The translations under genes and the position numbers were made by a program. Below the pieces are notes generated by a model. That model was not told where the DNA came from. It made no database searches and saw nothing but the letters and a program-made list of their open reading frames with translations. A stretch of 64,000 bases of DNA from Chloroflexota bacterium (GTDB lineage Bacteria; Chloroflexota; Anaerolineae; Anaerolineales; UBA11579), in assembly GCA_013112575.1 (NCBI GenBank), contig JABFGG010000021.1, positions 1 to 64,000 on the forward strand, in the 5' to 3' direction. Below, piece by piece: positions 15,994-24,800 of the stretch; the first letter of the stretch is position 1, and each line of letters opens with the position of its first letter.

Positions 15994-16866
15994 TTATCGA
16001 GAATGCAAGGGCTTATCTCTCAGTTGCCAATTTAATATTCGCATACGTATTGAATCCATAGATTCCAAATCAAACGTATACCCCTTAGTCCCACTCGTTC
16101 CTAATTCATGAAATGTTTCTAGTCCAGAGGGAGTCAACTCGATACCATTGGGACTTATTGTTATATCTTTTCTTCTGGTTAAGACTGAAATTGCCGTTCG
16201 CGTTAAGGCTTCAGCAACTTTCTTTTCTTTATTTGATGCATGCATTACAAGGTCAATGAGGTCATCCATAATTATTGGTTCGAGCAAATATACGCATGAA
16301 AGTACATAAAGGTATGCATCCACAATATTTGAAACACCTGAAGGCTTTTCAGATTTTTGAGCAACTTGCTTTATTGCTTTGCGAATATTTGCCATTTCTG
16401 ATGCGATATCATCGAAATCGGCGAATACAACTTTTCCTTCTTTTGTATCTTTCATCAATCTTAATGGCCCGTAATTTATGAAGCTTTTGTCTTTCTTAAA
16501 CTCTCTATTCACAACACAAACTATTTTCTTACGTAACTCTTTGTGGCTTGAAAAAACCCCCAACTCAGCGACTGCCCCGTAGCTTTCAAGAGCTATTAAT
16601 ATAACATCAACACTTTCAGCTAATATACTCTCTAGTGAAATTAAGTCCTGTCTTGAATGCCCGAGAAGTAAGTTCTCAAAGATTTCTTCAGCAAAAACAA
16701 TTTGATAGGCATACCTATACCAAATTAACTCTGGCAAGTATTCTGCAATCTGTTGACGTATGCTACCTTCATCATTGTCACCAGCTCCACACAAAAATAT
16801 TGTTACTCGTGAGTCTTTATATCTTTTATAAGCCGCTTCGTGAATTTGATTTGCTAACTTCCTCAT
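15994..16866 (-). CDS. Retron effector, Ec86-type nucleoside deoxyribosyltransferase-like protein
   Basis: A protein of 290 residues (303 if a TTG at 16905 is used). Its N-terminal half is nucleoside deoxyribosyltransferase-like: VTIFLCGAGDND at 21-32, SLESILAESVDVIL, then ESYGAVAELGVF with the presumed catalytic Glu, and SFINYGPLRL at 128-137. These segments match the effector of retron Ec86 nearly word for word. The C-terminal half resembles its winged-helix DNA-binding part and ends with a similar RMRILNWQLRDKP tail. In Ec86 the msDNA-RT complex holds this toxin inactive until phage infection, when it degrades nucleotides. The ATG was chosen for start-codon strength; the ribosome site is weak for either start. 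Confidence 0.9.
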   Translation of the reverse strand: MRKLANQIHEAAYKRYKDSRVTIFLCGAGDNDEGSIRQQIAEYLPELIWYRYAYQIVFAEEIFENLLLGHSRQDLISLESILAESVDVILIALESYGAVAELGVFSSHKELRKKIVCVVNREFKKDKSFINYGPLRLMKDTKEGKVVFADFDDIASEMANIRKAIKQVAQKSEKPSGVSNIVDAYLYVLSCVYLLEPIIMDDLIDLVMHASNKEKKVAEALTRTAISVLTRRKDITISPNGIELTPSGLETFHELGTSGTKGYTFDLESMDSIRMRILNWQLRDKPLHSR

Positions 16867-16970
16867 AAAAAATGTCCAATATTTATAATCCTTGTGGTTC
16901 CCCAATATGACTATCTCATGATCGTTTATTCAAAATCATATTTGTGGGAGTTAAAAAAACATTAGTCTTC

Positions 16971-16999
16971 ATAATACGAGATTTGTTGTAATGTATCAA
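16971..16999 (-). promoter_or_regulatory. Retron operon promoter
   Basis: On the minus strand, TTGATA (16999-16994), a 17-base spacer and TATTAT (16976-16971). It stands about 100 bases upstream of the effector start and can drive effector, ncRNA and RT as one transcript. Confidence 0.65.
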
Positions 17000-17280
17000 T
17001 AGGAAAAGAAGTTAATAGTATGGAAACTCTGGCGGAAGTAAATAATATTTGTTATTGTATAAATATGGTATTTTTATCGTACTTCCCGAAACAACACGAA
17101 GTACATTAAGGGTACATACGGGTACATTAATTAGCCCCTTTTTCGCCCTTTCCACCACCAGTACCGCCACATCCTCCGCCCTCTCTTCCCTCACCCCCCA
17201 CATCTGTTATTCCGGCAAAAACCCGCCAGCCCAAATCATGCAACACCCTACATTAACTACATACGGTACATTAATTGGGT

Positions 17281-17323
17281 AGAGTTTCTGCAGGAAACTC
17301 TGAGGTCAAACCGAAGGTTTGAC
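17281..17323. repeat. Double-hairpin repeat, copy B
   Basis: AGAGTTTC-TGCAG-GAAACTCT (17281-17301) is followed after three bases by GTCAAAC-CGAAG-GTTTGAC (17305-17323). It directly abuts the flanking motif at 17324. Confidence 0.7.
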
Positions 17324-17344
17324 ACAAGTACTAGTCCCCCCCTA
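17324..17344. repeat. Inverted flanking motif, right of retron
   Basis: ACAAGTACTAG followed by TCCCCCCCTA. It is the reverse complement of the left motif at 14753-14775 apart from a short central difference. Confidence 0.65.
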
Positions 17345-17364
17345 CACATACAGCAACCAACTGG

Positions 17365-18360
17365 TTAGCTGTTTTCCAGGTCACGTATTGCAGGGATACC
17401 GCCAAGAGAAGTCGCCGCCCGCACTCCCCGCAAAATGGCCTCCGTCACCACCTGCGCCGCAAAAGCCCCCACAATATTGACATCCGCTTTTTTCTTACCC
17501 GTCGCCAGTGAAAAGATCGTATCCCCATCCATCATCGTGTTCGCCGGGCGGATGCTGCGCACCAACCCATTTTGCGCCATCTGCGCCATTTTAGTGGCCT
17601 GCTCCTTATTCAATTTCGCATTGGTTGCCACCACACCGATCACCGTATTCTGCCGTGACGCCAACCCCATGATCGTCCTGCCCACCAAGCCCCGCGTCAC
17701 CTCAAGCGTATCCGCAAATAACCCCTCCCCGATCTTCAGCGGGCCTTTCTTGATGCTGCGCGCCCCCGCAATGATCTCATTTTTTTCCGGGTTGATCACA
17801 TCCCCAAAGGCATTCACCGCCACAATGGCACCCACCACCACGCCCCCGCCGATCTCCATGCTGGCCGTACCAATGCCGCTTTTCACAGCTTGCCCGCCCC
17901 CCAGTATCTTCCCCACCGTTGCTCCTGTGCCGGCCCCCACGCTGCCCTCTGCTGGCGCATCACTGTTGGCGTTCAAGCAGGCCTGATAACCCATGTCAGC
18001 ATCGGGGCGCACGTCCGCGCTGCCAATGCCCAGGTCAAACAAGATGGCTGCTGGCACGATAGGCACGCGCGCCACACCCACATTGAATCCGATCTTCTTT
18101 TCTTCCAGGTATCGCACCGCACCGCCGGCTGAGTCAAGTCCAAAAGCCGAACCCCCGGAAAGCACAATGGCATGCGCCTTATCCACCAGATGCACGGGAT
18201 GCATGGCATCCACCTCGCGGGTACCGGGTGCCCCGCCGCGTTGGTCCACACCGCCCACGGCCCCATCGGGGCAGAGAATAACCGTACAACCTGTGATAGC
18301 CTCCAAGTCCTGCGCATGCCCTACTTGAATGCCTTTGATATCTGTAATTGAATTATTCAT
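17365..18360 (-). CDS. P1-family N-terminal nucleophile peptidase (DmpA/NylC-like)
   Basis: A 331-residue protein of the S58/P1 family, self-processing aminopeptidases and amide hydrolases such as DmpA and the nylon oligomer hydrolase NylC. Family features are RGGAPGTRE at 41-49, VLSGGSAFGLDSAGG at 66-80, GSVGAGTGATVGK at 139-151 and the cleavage region QNTVIGVVATNA. There, Asn238-Thr239 is the expected self-cleavage site, giving Thr239 as the new N-terminal nucleophile. The length is typical. It is the last gene of a co-directional group with the M24 peptidase (16-base gap), which suggests a shared role in peptide turnover. The natural substrate is unknown. Confidence 0.85.
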   Translation of the reverse strand: MNNSITDIKGIQVGHAQDLEAITGCTVILCPDGAVGGVDQRGGAPGTREVDAMHPVHLVDKAHAIVLSGGSAFGLDSAGGAVRYLEEKKIGFNVGVARVPIVPAAILFDLGIGSADVRPDADMGYQACLNANSDAPAEGSVGAGTGATVGKILGGGQAVKSGIGTASMEIGGGVVVGAIVAVNAFGDVINPEKNEIIAGARSIKKGPLKIGEGLFADTLEVTRGLVGRTIMGLASRQNTVIGVVATNAKLNKEQATKMAQMAQNGLVRSIRPANTMMDGDTIFSLATGKKKADVNIVGAFAAQVVTEAILRGVRAATSLGGIPAIRDLENS

Positions 18361-18376
18361 TGACTTTCCTCTACCT

Positions 18377-19561
18377 CTATTTCACGATCAACTCTGTCTG
18401 TGGCTCACTCAGGAACACGCAGCCATCATCGGTAACCAGCACATCTTCTTCCAGACCGATGTAGCCGTAGCCTTCGACCATCAGGCCCGGTTCAACTGTA
18501 AAAACCTGCCCGGCTTCGAGGGGCATGTCGGGTAAGTTGCCGTACTTCTCCCACTTGGGGCCCAATAGCGCGCCGCCATCGTGAGCTTCGCGGCCCAGTT
18601 GGTGACCGAGCGCATATTTGAATTCGGGGTAGCCCGCGTCTGTGACGATGTCGCGGGCGATGTCGTCAATACTTTTACCGGTGACACCGGGCCGCATGGC
18701 CTTGACGGCTTCCTGAACGGCCAGCACGATGGTATCGAAACCGCGCTGTACAGCTTCTGGAACCTGATCTTCGTCCTCTGCCTTTACATACATGACACGC
18801 TGGATGTCGGAACAGTATTCGTCCTGACGCACACCAAAATCAAAGTGCACAAGTTGGCCTGCTTTGACTTCGAGCTCTGTAGGGCCGACGTGACCAATGG
18901 GACTGTCTGCCCCGGCGTTGACGGTGGGGCAGTGGTTCAACTCCCAGGCAGGTTCAACACCGTATTCTTGCAGCTTGCCGTGCATAAAAGCACTGATATC
19001 CAATTCACTGCGACCCGGCTGCGTATAGCCAAAGGCTTCCTGGTAGATAGCTTCGGTGGTGTGAATGGCTTGTTTGACGCGTTCAATCTCGCTGGGAGTT
19101 TTGCGGCCGCGCAGTGCGCCGATCACATCTGCGGCTGAGACAAGCCGGCTTGCATAGGGCGTACCCTCAAAATGTTCGAGCAAGGTCAGGTACATACCGT
19201 GGCTGAGGCCGTCGGCATGCACGTTGTCGGTAGAATAATTGATGGCAATCTGAGCCGGGTCGAGCCGCGTGATGGTTTCCAACAATAGCTCGCGGATGCC
19301 TTCATCATAGGTCAGGATAGTGTTGTAGGCTCCCAGGCGCTGCACTGTGTCCTCTTCCAGCCGCCCGGCGATGGCGATGCTCTCACCCGTTTTGGTGATG
19401 ATCAGGGCACTGGGCCAGGTCAGATTGTGACCATAGATCAAAGGCAGAATGGGGTCTTCGCCCGCACTGGTCTCGCGCACGAAAGTCATCCAGAGGTCGA
19501 CGTCCAGTTCCTGGAGGATGCCAATAGCCTGCTTTACTTTTTCCTGTACGATGCTGGTCAT
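18377..19561 (-). CDS. M24-family metallopeptidase (Xaa-Pro peptidase-like)
   Basis: A 394-residue protein with the creatinase-like N-domain and the pita-bread C-domain of M24 peptidases. Metal ligands are visible in order: Asp in HFDFGVRQDEYCSDIQR (two Asp), His in LGHQLGREAHDGG, Glu in FTVEPGLM and Glu in GLEEDVLV. It probably removes N-terminal residues before proline from peptides, using two divalent metal ions. Its start overlaps the stop of the upstream transporter-sulfurtransferase gene by four bases (ATGA), so translation is likely coupled. The P1 peptidase follows. Specificity between prolidase, aminopeptidase P and other M24 subtypes cannot be assigned. Confidence 0.85.
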   Translation of the reverse strand: MTSIVQEKVKQAIGILQELDVDLWMTFVRETSAGEDPILPLIYGHNLTWPSALIITKTGESIAIAGRLEEDTVQRLGAYNTILTYDEGIRELLLETITRLDPAQIAINYSTDNVHADGLSHGMYLTLLEHFEGTPYASRLVSAADVIGALRGRKTPSEIERVKQAIHTTEAIYQEAFGYTQPGRSELDISAFMHGKLQEYGVEPAWELNHCPTVNAGADSPIGHVGPTELEVKAGQLVHFDFGVRQDEYCSDIQRVMYVKAEDEDQVPEAVQRGFDTIVLAVQEAVKAMRPGVTGKSIDDIARDIVTDAGYPEFKYALGHQLGREAHDGGALLGPKWEKYGNLPDMPLEAGQVFTVEPGLMVEGYGYIGLEEDVLVTDDGCVFLSEPQTELIVK

Positions 19562-21750
19562 GCGTCTTCCTCACCTGTTTTTATTGGTCGACTATCATCC
19601 GTGATCCACTCGCTCCATGAACCGGGATATATTTTGGCCTCGCCCAATCCGGCATGCAATACTGCGAGGGCGTTGTGTGCGGCGGTTACACCGGAACCGC
19701 AATAGAAGATCAGATTCTCGGCAGCATGTTTCTCTAGGAGGGATGCAAATCGGCCACGTAATTCATCAGGGGTCTTAAAGCCAGTTTCGTTTACGTTGCC
19801 AGCGTAGGGGAGGTTGACTGCCCCGGGGATGTGCCCGGCAACGGGATCGATGGGTTCCTCATCACCGCGGTAACGCTCCGGCCCGCGCGAATCGACCACA
19901 ACGTAATTGGGGTCAAGTAAGACACCTAAGACCTTATCTGCATCTGCTGCCAGCTCATCTTGCAGGGATGGGCTAAATGTCCGGGGTTGATTTCCTTCTT
20001 CCCCGGAAACCGTATCAAATTTAGCAGCCTGCCAGGCGGCCCAGCCCCCATCGAGCACGGCCACGGCATTATGCCCCAGCCAGCGCAGCATCCACCATAA
20101 GCGAGCTGCATAGGCGCCACTCAGGTCGTCGTAAACCACCACCTGCACATTTTCATCAATGCCCCAGTTTGACAGTTTGTCGACGAATTCATCGATGGAT
20201 GGCAGGGGGTGGCGGCTGGTCTTTCCTGGGATGATTTGGCCGGACAGGTCTTCGTCCAGGTGAGCGTAGACCGCGCCCGGGATGTGGGCCTGCAAGTAGG
20301 CCTTTCTTCCATATTCCGTATCGTCTAGAGAAAAGCGGCAATCTACGATCACCCATTCCTTATTTCCTGATTGGGTTTGAAGCTCATTTACAGAAATCAG
20401 GGTTTCAAACTTCATCTTGCACCTTTGCAGTAAACGGCGGTTGCTTATAAAGAGGGTCAGTGCATCCGCACCCATCGAGAGGGTCACGGCCAGCACGGCC
20501 ATGGTGATGCCCGGCATCTGGATGCTGACCCCAATCGTCAGCACGGTGATGAGGACGATCAGATCAACGATCATGCCTAATGTAACAGGTAACGTATTTC
20601 CTTTAGCCGTCAGCGTACCGCGATAATAGCTCATCCAGGCCATGAAAATGGGTAAGAGAATGCCCAATTGCGCACCCGTTTTTGCCAGGCCCGCCAGGGT
20701 GTCATTGACCCCGATCATATCCTTGAAGTAGAAATCGGACAGTGGCGTAAAGACAACCAGCAACAAGAGGCCGATGACCACCAGGCTCATACGCAGGCTG
20801 AAGGTCCACAGAGCATTGCGGCTATCCTTCTCTTCATGTAAGGCAATGACGACTTCAGGCAAGGCCATGCCGGGCGCTCGCGAATAAAACAACAGACCGT
20901 TGAGCACTGGCCAGGCAGCCAGGTTGATCTCCGGGTTGGGGCTGCGCGCAAGGGCTGCCCCGATCAGCGGGTAGGTGAAGAGGAAGAGGGTGCTGGTGGC
21001 TGCCAGGGGGGTGTGAAACCTGACCAGCCCGTTATAGCTTAAATCGGGCAAATCACGTTGTTCAGCTTGTGGGCCAAAATGCTCTTTGAGCGTGGCACGG
21101 GAGACCCAATGGGCGTAGACCGCTTCGAAGATGACGCCCACGCTGAGAGCTAAGGTTCCGACCTCCACACCGGAAAACAGACCAGAAAAGGCAGCGAGTG
21201 TCGCCACGCCCACTGAGCCGACCAGGCGTACAATTGTGCCCTGGCCGACGTAACGCGTTTTTCCATAACGAATGAGGATGCCCTGAATGAAACGTCGCCA
21301 GGCGATGGCCGCGCTCCATGGAATCATCAATTGCAAGCCCAGGCGAATGGGTTCGATCAGGGTTTCCGGGACGCGCATCAATTGCACGATGACCAGGTCG
21401 AAGAGGGGTGTAAACCCCATGAGGATGTGCACGATGGTGGTCAGGATCATTAGATGGATCGTGAAACGCCTAAGCACCAGATAATGCTGGCGGTTGCGCG
21501 CCTTGGCCGTACTGGTGGAGAGCAGATTGATGACGGGGCTTTCAATAGTGATGCTGATAGCGGCCACCACACCAAAGGCGGCGATCATACGCTCGGCTTC
21601 TGAGATGCGCGCCAGCATAGCGTTGACGTAGGGCATCTCACTGGCCATCAAGAGCCAACTGGCTGCCAGGGGTAACCAGTACAGGAAAATGCGACGCTGG
21701 CTGAGCGAAGGCGCTGGTGTTGTGTTGAGGGCTTCAACGTTTTGTGCCAT
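19558..21750 (-). CDS. Multi-helix ANKH/MATE-like transporter fused to sulfurtransferase
   Basis: A 730-residue two-part protein. Residues 1-445 hold about 12 hydrophobic helices and resemble the ANKH-like/MATE-type polytopic family, with WLLMASEMPYVNAMLAR and RRFIQGILIRYGKTR as distinctive segments. Residues 446-730 form a full-length tandem rhodanese protein of the thiosulfate/3-mercaptopyruvate sulfurtransferase type; the second domain has the active loop CGSGVTA with Cys684. Tandem rhodaneses are normally separate proteins of about 280 residues. At the junction an internal ATG (20415) has AAAGGTG six bases upstream, so a free 285-residue sulfurtransferase may also be made. The fusion could reflect loss of a stop codon. 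It heads the group with the M24 and P1 peptidases. Confidence 0.75.
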   Translation of the reverse strand: MAQNVEALNTTPAPSLSQRRIFLYWLPLAASWLLMASEMPYVNAMLARISEAERMIAAFGVVAAISITIESPVINLLSTSTAKARNRQHYLVLRRFTIHLMILTTIVHILMGFTPLFDLVIVQLMRVPETLIEPIRLGLQLMIPWSAAIAWRRFIQGILIRYGKTRYVGQGTIVRLVGSVGVATLAAFSGLFSGVEVGTLALSVGVIFEAVYAHWVSRATLKEHFGPQAEQRDLPDLSYNGLVRFHTPLAATSTLFLFTYPLIGAALARSPNPEINLAAWPVLNGLLFYSRAPGMALPEVVIALHEEKDSRNALWTFSLRMSLVVIGLLLLVVFTPLSDFYFKDMIGVNDTLAGLAKTGAQLGILLPIFMAWMSYYRGTLTAKGNTLPVTLGMIVDLIVLITVLTIGVSIQMPGITMAVLAVTLSMGADALTLFISNRRLLQRCKMKFETLISVNELQTQSGNKEWVIVDCRFSLDDTEYGRKAYLQAHIPGAVYAHLDEDLSGQIIPGKTSRHPLPSIDEFVDKLSNWGIDENVQVVVYDDLSGAYAARLWWMLRWLGHNAVAVLDGGWAAWQAAKFDTVSGEEGNQPRTFSPSLQDELAADADKVLGVLLDPNYVVVDSRGPERYRGDEEPIDPVAGHIPGAVNLPYAGNVNETGFKTPDELRGRFASLLEKHAAENLIFYCGSGVTAAHNALAVLHAGLGEAKIYPGSWSEWITDDSRPIKTGEEDA

Positions 21751-21796
21751 GGCGTCAGTTTACCATTGCCATAGTCACGGTACAATGTGAGGGAAA

Positions 21797-21888
21797 GTGA
21801 ATAGTTATTTGTTATCAGTTATTAGGGATATGTATGTTTTGAAATTTGGAGTTTTGCACTTACCCATAACCAATAATCAATAACTCAC
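21797..21888. repeat. AT-rich imperfect inverted repeat
   Basis: AGTTATTTGTTATCAGTTAT at the left resembles the reverse complement of the right arm (ATAACCAATAATCAATAACT). This forms a small MITE-like palindrome between divergent genes. Confidence 0.45.
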
Positions 21889-21889
21889 A

Positions 21890-24800
21890 ATGCACTTACA
21901 ACTCTCTAACCTTCCTTTTCCCGGCAACTACGAATTCCATATCTCGCGACGAGCGCGTGACCGCTACGCTTTTGATGCAACGATATTCCAATTGAACGGC
22001 AATGTGCTTTTCGCTGATTTCCGCGCTGCCCGCGAATTCACCCAACGCATGAATCTGGAACGCGATGTGGTTGCCGACCCACAATTGGCCGTGCGCGCCG
22101 GGGACATCAATGCCCTGGGCCTGATCGATGAGATCCTGCATTACGTGGCAGGTCTGTATAAGCAGCAGGAAAACATAAAAGTTTTTGAGGAAGGACTGTC
22201 CTACCTTTACGCGCGCCTGGGGCCGGAGATGGTGGACGCCGCACTGATGAGTTTCACCGGGCAATTCCCTGCAGTAGCCGTGTATCAAGGGGAGCTATCG
22301 CCTTCCGAGTATCTGGAAGGTCAAAGTGGTGGGGTACCGAATCGTTTGATCGTGCTAGAGGAAATGCTGCTGTTGTGGCTGGCGAATGCCAACCCGGCCT
22401 TCGAACCATTCAGTGAACTATTTGATGATAAAGACCTGCGTATGCATTCGGTCTATGCCCAGATGATCGATGGCCTGCAGGATTTCTTTGATGAACAGCC
22501 ACCCTTTGGGCCTGAACATCAAAACCTGGTGAGCATGTTGCGCACACCAGCAGTCATGGTGCCTAACTCACTTTCAGGGCAATTAGAGTACATCCGGGCG
22601 CATTGGGCTGACCTACTGGGTGATTATCTGTTGCGTTTGTTGACCAGCCTGGATCTGATTGCCGAGGAAAGCCGACTACCTTTTACAGGCTTTGGCCCGC
22701 CTGATGTATACGATTTCAGCGCCTGGGGGATGAGCATTGATGAAGAGCCGGAGCGTTTCAGCCCCGATAAAGATTGGATGCCCAGCCTGGTGCTTATGGC
22801 CAAGAACGCTTACGTGTGGCTCGACCAGCTTTCCAAAACTTATGGGCGCGAGATCAAACAGCTCGACCAGATACCGGATGAAGAACTGGATAAACTGGCA
22901 GACTGGGGTTTTAACGGCTTGTGGTTGATCGGTTTGTGGGAGCGTAGCACGGCCTCCAAAAAGATCAAGCAGATGCGTGGCAATGAGGATGCCATCGCCT
23001 CGGCTTATTCACTCTACGATTACACTATCGCCCATGACCTGGGGGGCGAGGAGGCGGTAAACAACTTGCGAGAACGCGCTTGGCAGCGCGGTATGCGCCT
23101 GGCCAGCGACATGGTGCCCAACCACATGGGCATTGATTCGCGTTGGGTCTTGGAACACCCTGACTGGTTCCTGAGCCTGCCACAGAGTCCCTATCCCTCT
23201 TATTCCTTCAATGGCGTTGACCTGACAGACAATGACAATGTAGGCATCTATCTGGAAGACCATTACTATGACGACAGCGATGCCGCCGTGGTCTTCAAGC
23301 GCGTCGATGCTTTAGGGGAAGCGCGCTACATTTATCATGGCAACGACGGCACGGGCCTGCCGTGGAATGACACCGCCCAACTGGATTTCCTCAAAGCCGA
23401 AGTGCGTGAGGGTGTTATACAGACTATCTTACACGTGGCGCGCCAGTTCCCAGTGATCCGCTTCGACGCTGCCATGACCCTGGCAAAAAAACATATCCAA
23501 CGTTTATGGTTCCCCAAGCCCGGGGAAGGAGGGGCGGTGCCCTCACGCGCGGAACATGCCATGAGCCAGGCCGCCTTTGATGCTGCTATCCCGGAGGAGT
23601 TCTGGCGCGAGGTGGTGGACCGCATAGCCCAGGAAGTGCCCGACACGCTCTTGCTGGCCGAGGCTTTCTGGATGATGGAAGGCTATTTTGTGCGTACGCT
23701 GGGTATGCATCGTGTATATAACAGTGCCTTCATGCACATGCTGCGCGATGAAGACAATGCTAAATACCGCGCTGTGATGAAGAACACGCTTGAGTTCAAC
23801 CCACAGATCCTCAAACGCTTTGTCAACTTCATGAATAACCCGGATGAGGATACTGCTGAGGCCCAGTTCGGCAAGGGCGACAAATACTTTGGGGTGGCCG
23901 TGATGATGGCGACCTTACCCGGCCTGCCCATGTTCGGCCATGGGCAAATCGAAGGCTTTACCGAAAAATATGGCATGGAATACCAGCGCGCTTATTATGA
24001 TGAACAACCCGATGAAGGGCTGGTAAACCATCACCAACGCGTGATCTTCCCACTGTTGCGCCGCCGCCGCTTATTCGCCGAAGTAGATGATTTTCTGCTC
24101 TACGATTTCTTTTCACCACATAGTTTGGTCAATGAGGACGTGTTCGCTTATTCCAACCGTTTGGGCGATCAACGCGCATTGGTGGTGTATCACAATAAGT
24201 TCGGGGAGGCACAGGGCTGGATGCGCACTTCGGCAGCTTACGCGCAAACAGATGGTGAGGAAAGTGCCCTGGTGCAGCGCAAGCTAGGGGAGGGGCTGGG
24301 GTTGGATGGGGGGCATAACGTGTTCTGGGTCTTCCGCGACTATGTTAGCGGCTTACAATATATCCGCAATGCTAGAGATCTTTCAGAGGGTGGCCTGTAT
24401 CTGGAATTAGGTGCTTACCAGGCGCAAGTCTTCCTGGATTTTGATAAGGTCTACGATAGTCCTGAGACCCCATATGCCCAACTGAATGCTGAGCTGGATG
24501 GCAAAGGCGTCCCTAATATCTATCAGGCTTTGAGGGAACTCGAATTGCGCCCGGTGCTGCAGCCTTTCCGGGAGTTGGTCAACGCTGGCATGATGAACTA
24601 CCTGATCGATAACCGTGCCCAAAAACCAAGGGCCAGGCTGCCCAAAGCATTGCTTGACGAAACCCGGCAGAAGACGGGGAATCTACTACAGGCTACCAAA
24701 GCCTTTTCCAATGGGGCAGGGGACCCAACCAAACTGGAAAAGAAGATATTGACAGACCTTAAAGCTGTGCTGGCCTTGCCCGTATTGTATGAAAAATATC

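Larger units (their letters stand above)
17000..17364. other. Gene-free right flank of the retron island
   Basis: No gene was supported. A phrase with GGTACATTAATT occurs twice (about 17111 and 17265), together with other TACATTAA copies, suggesting a degenerate local duplication. The double hairpin and flanking motif at 17281-17344 close the island. Confidence 0.5.

Noticed and set aside
17012-17203. 63-residue minus-strand frame in the retron flank
   Set aside because: No ribosome site or similarity, and low-complexity sequence.
17100-17290. Repeated TACATTAA phrases as a possible CRISPR or iteron array
   Set aside because: Copies are few, unevenly spaced and imperfect, and no cas or replication gene is near.
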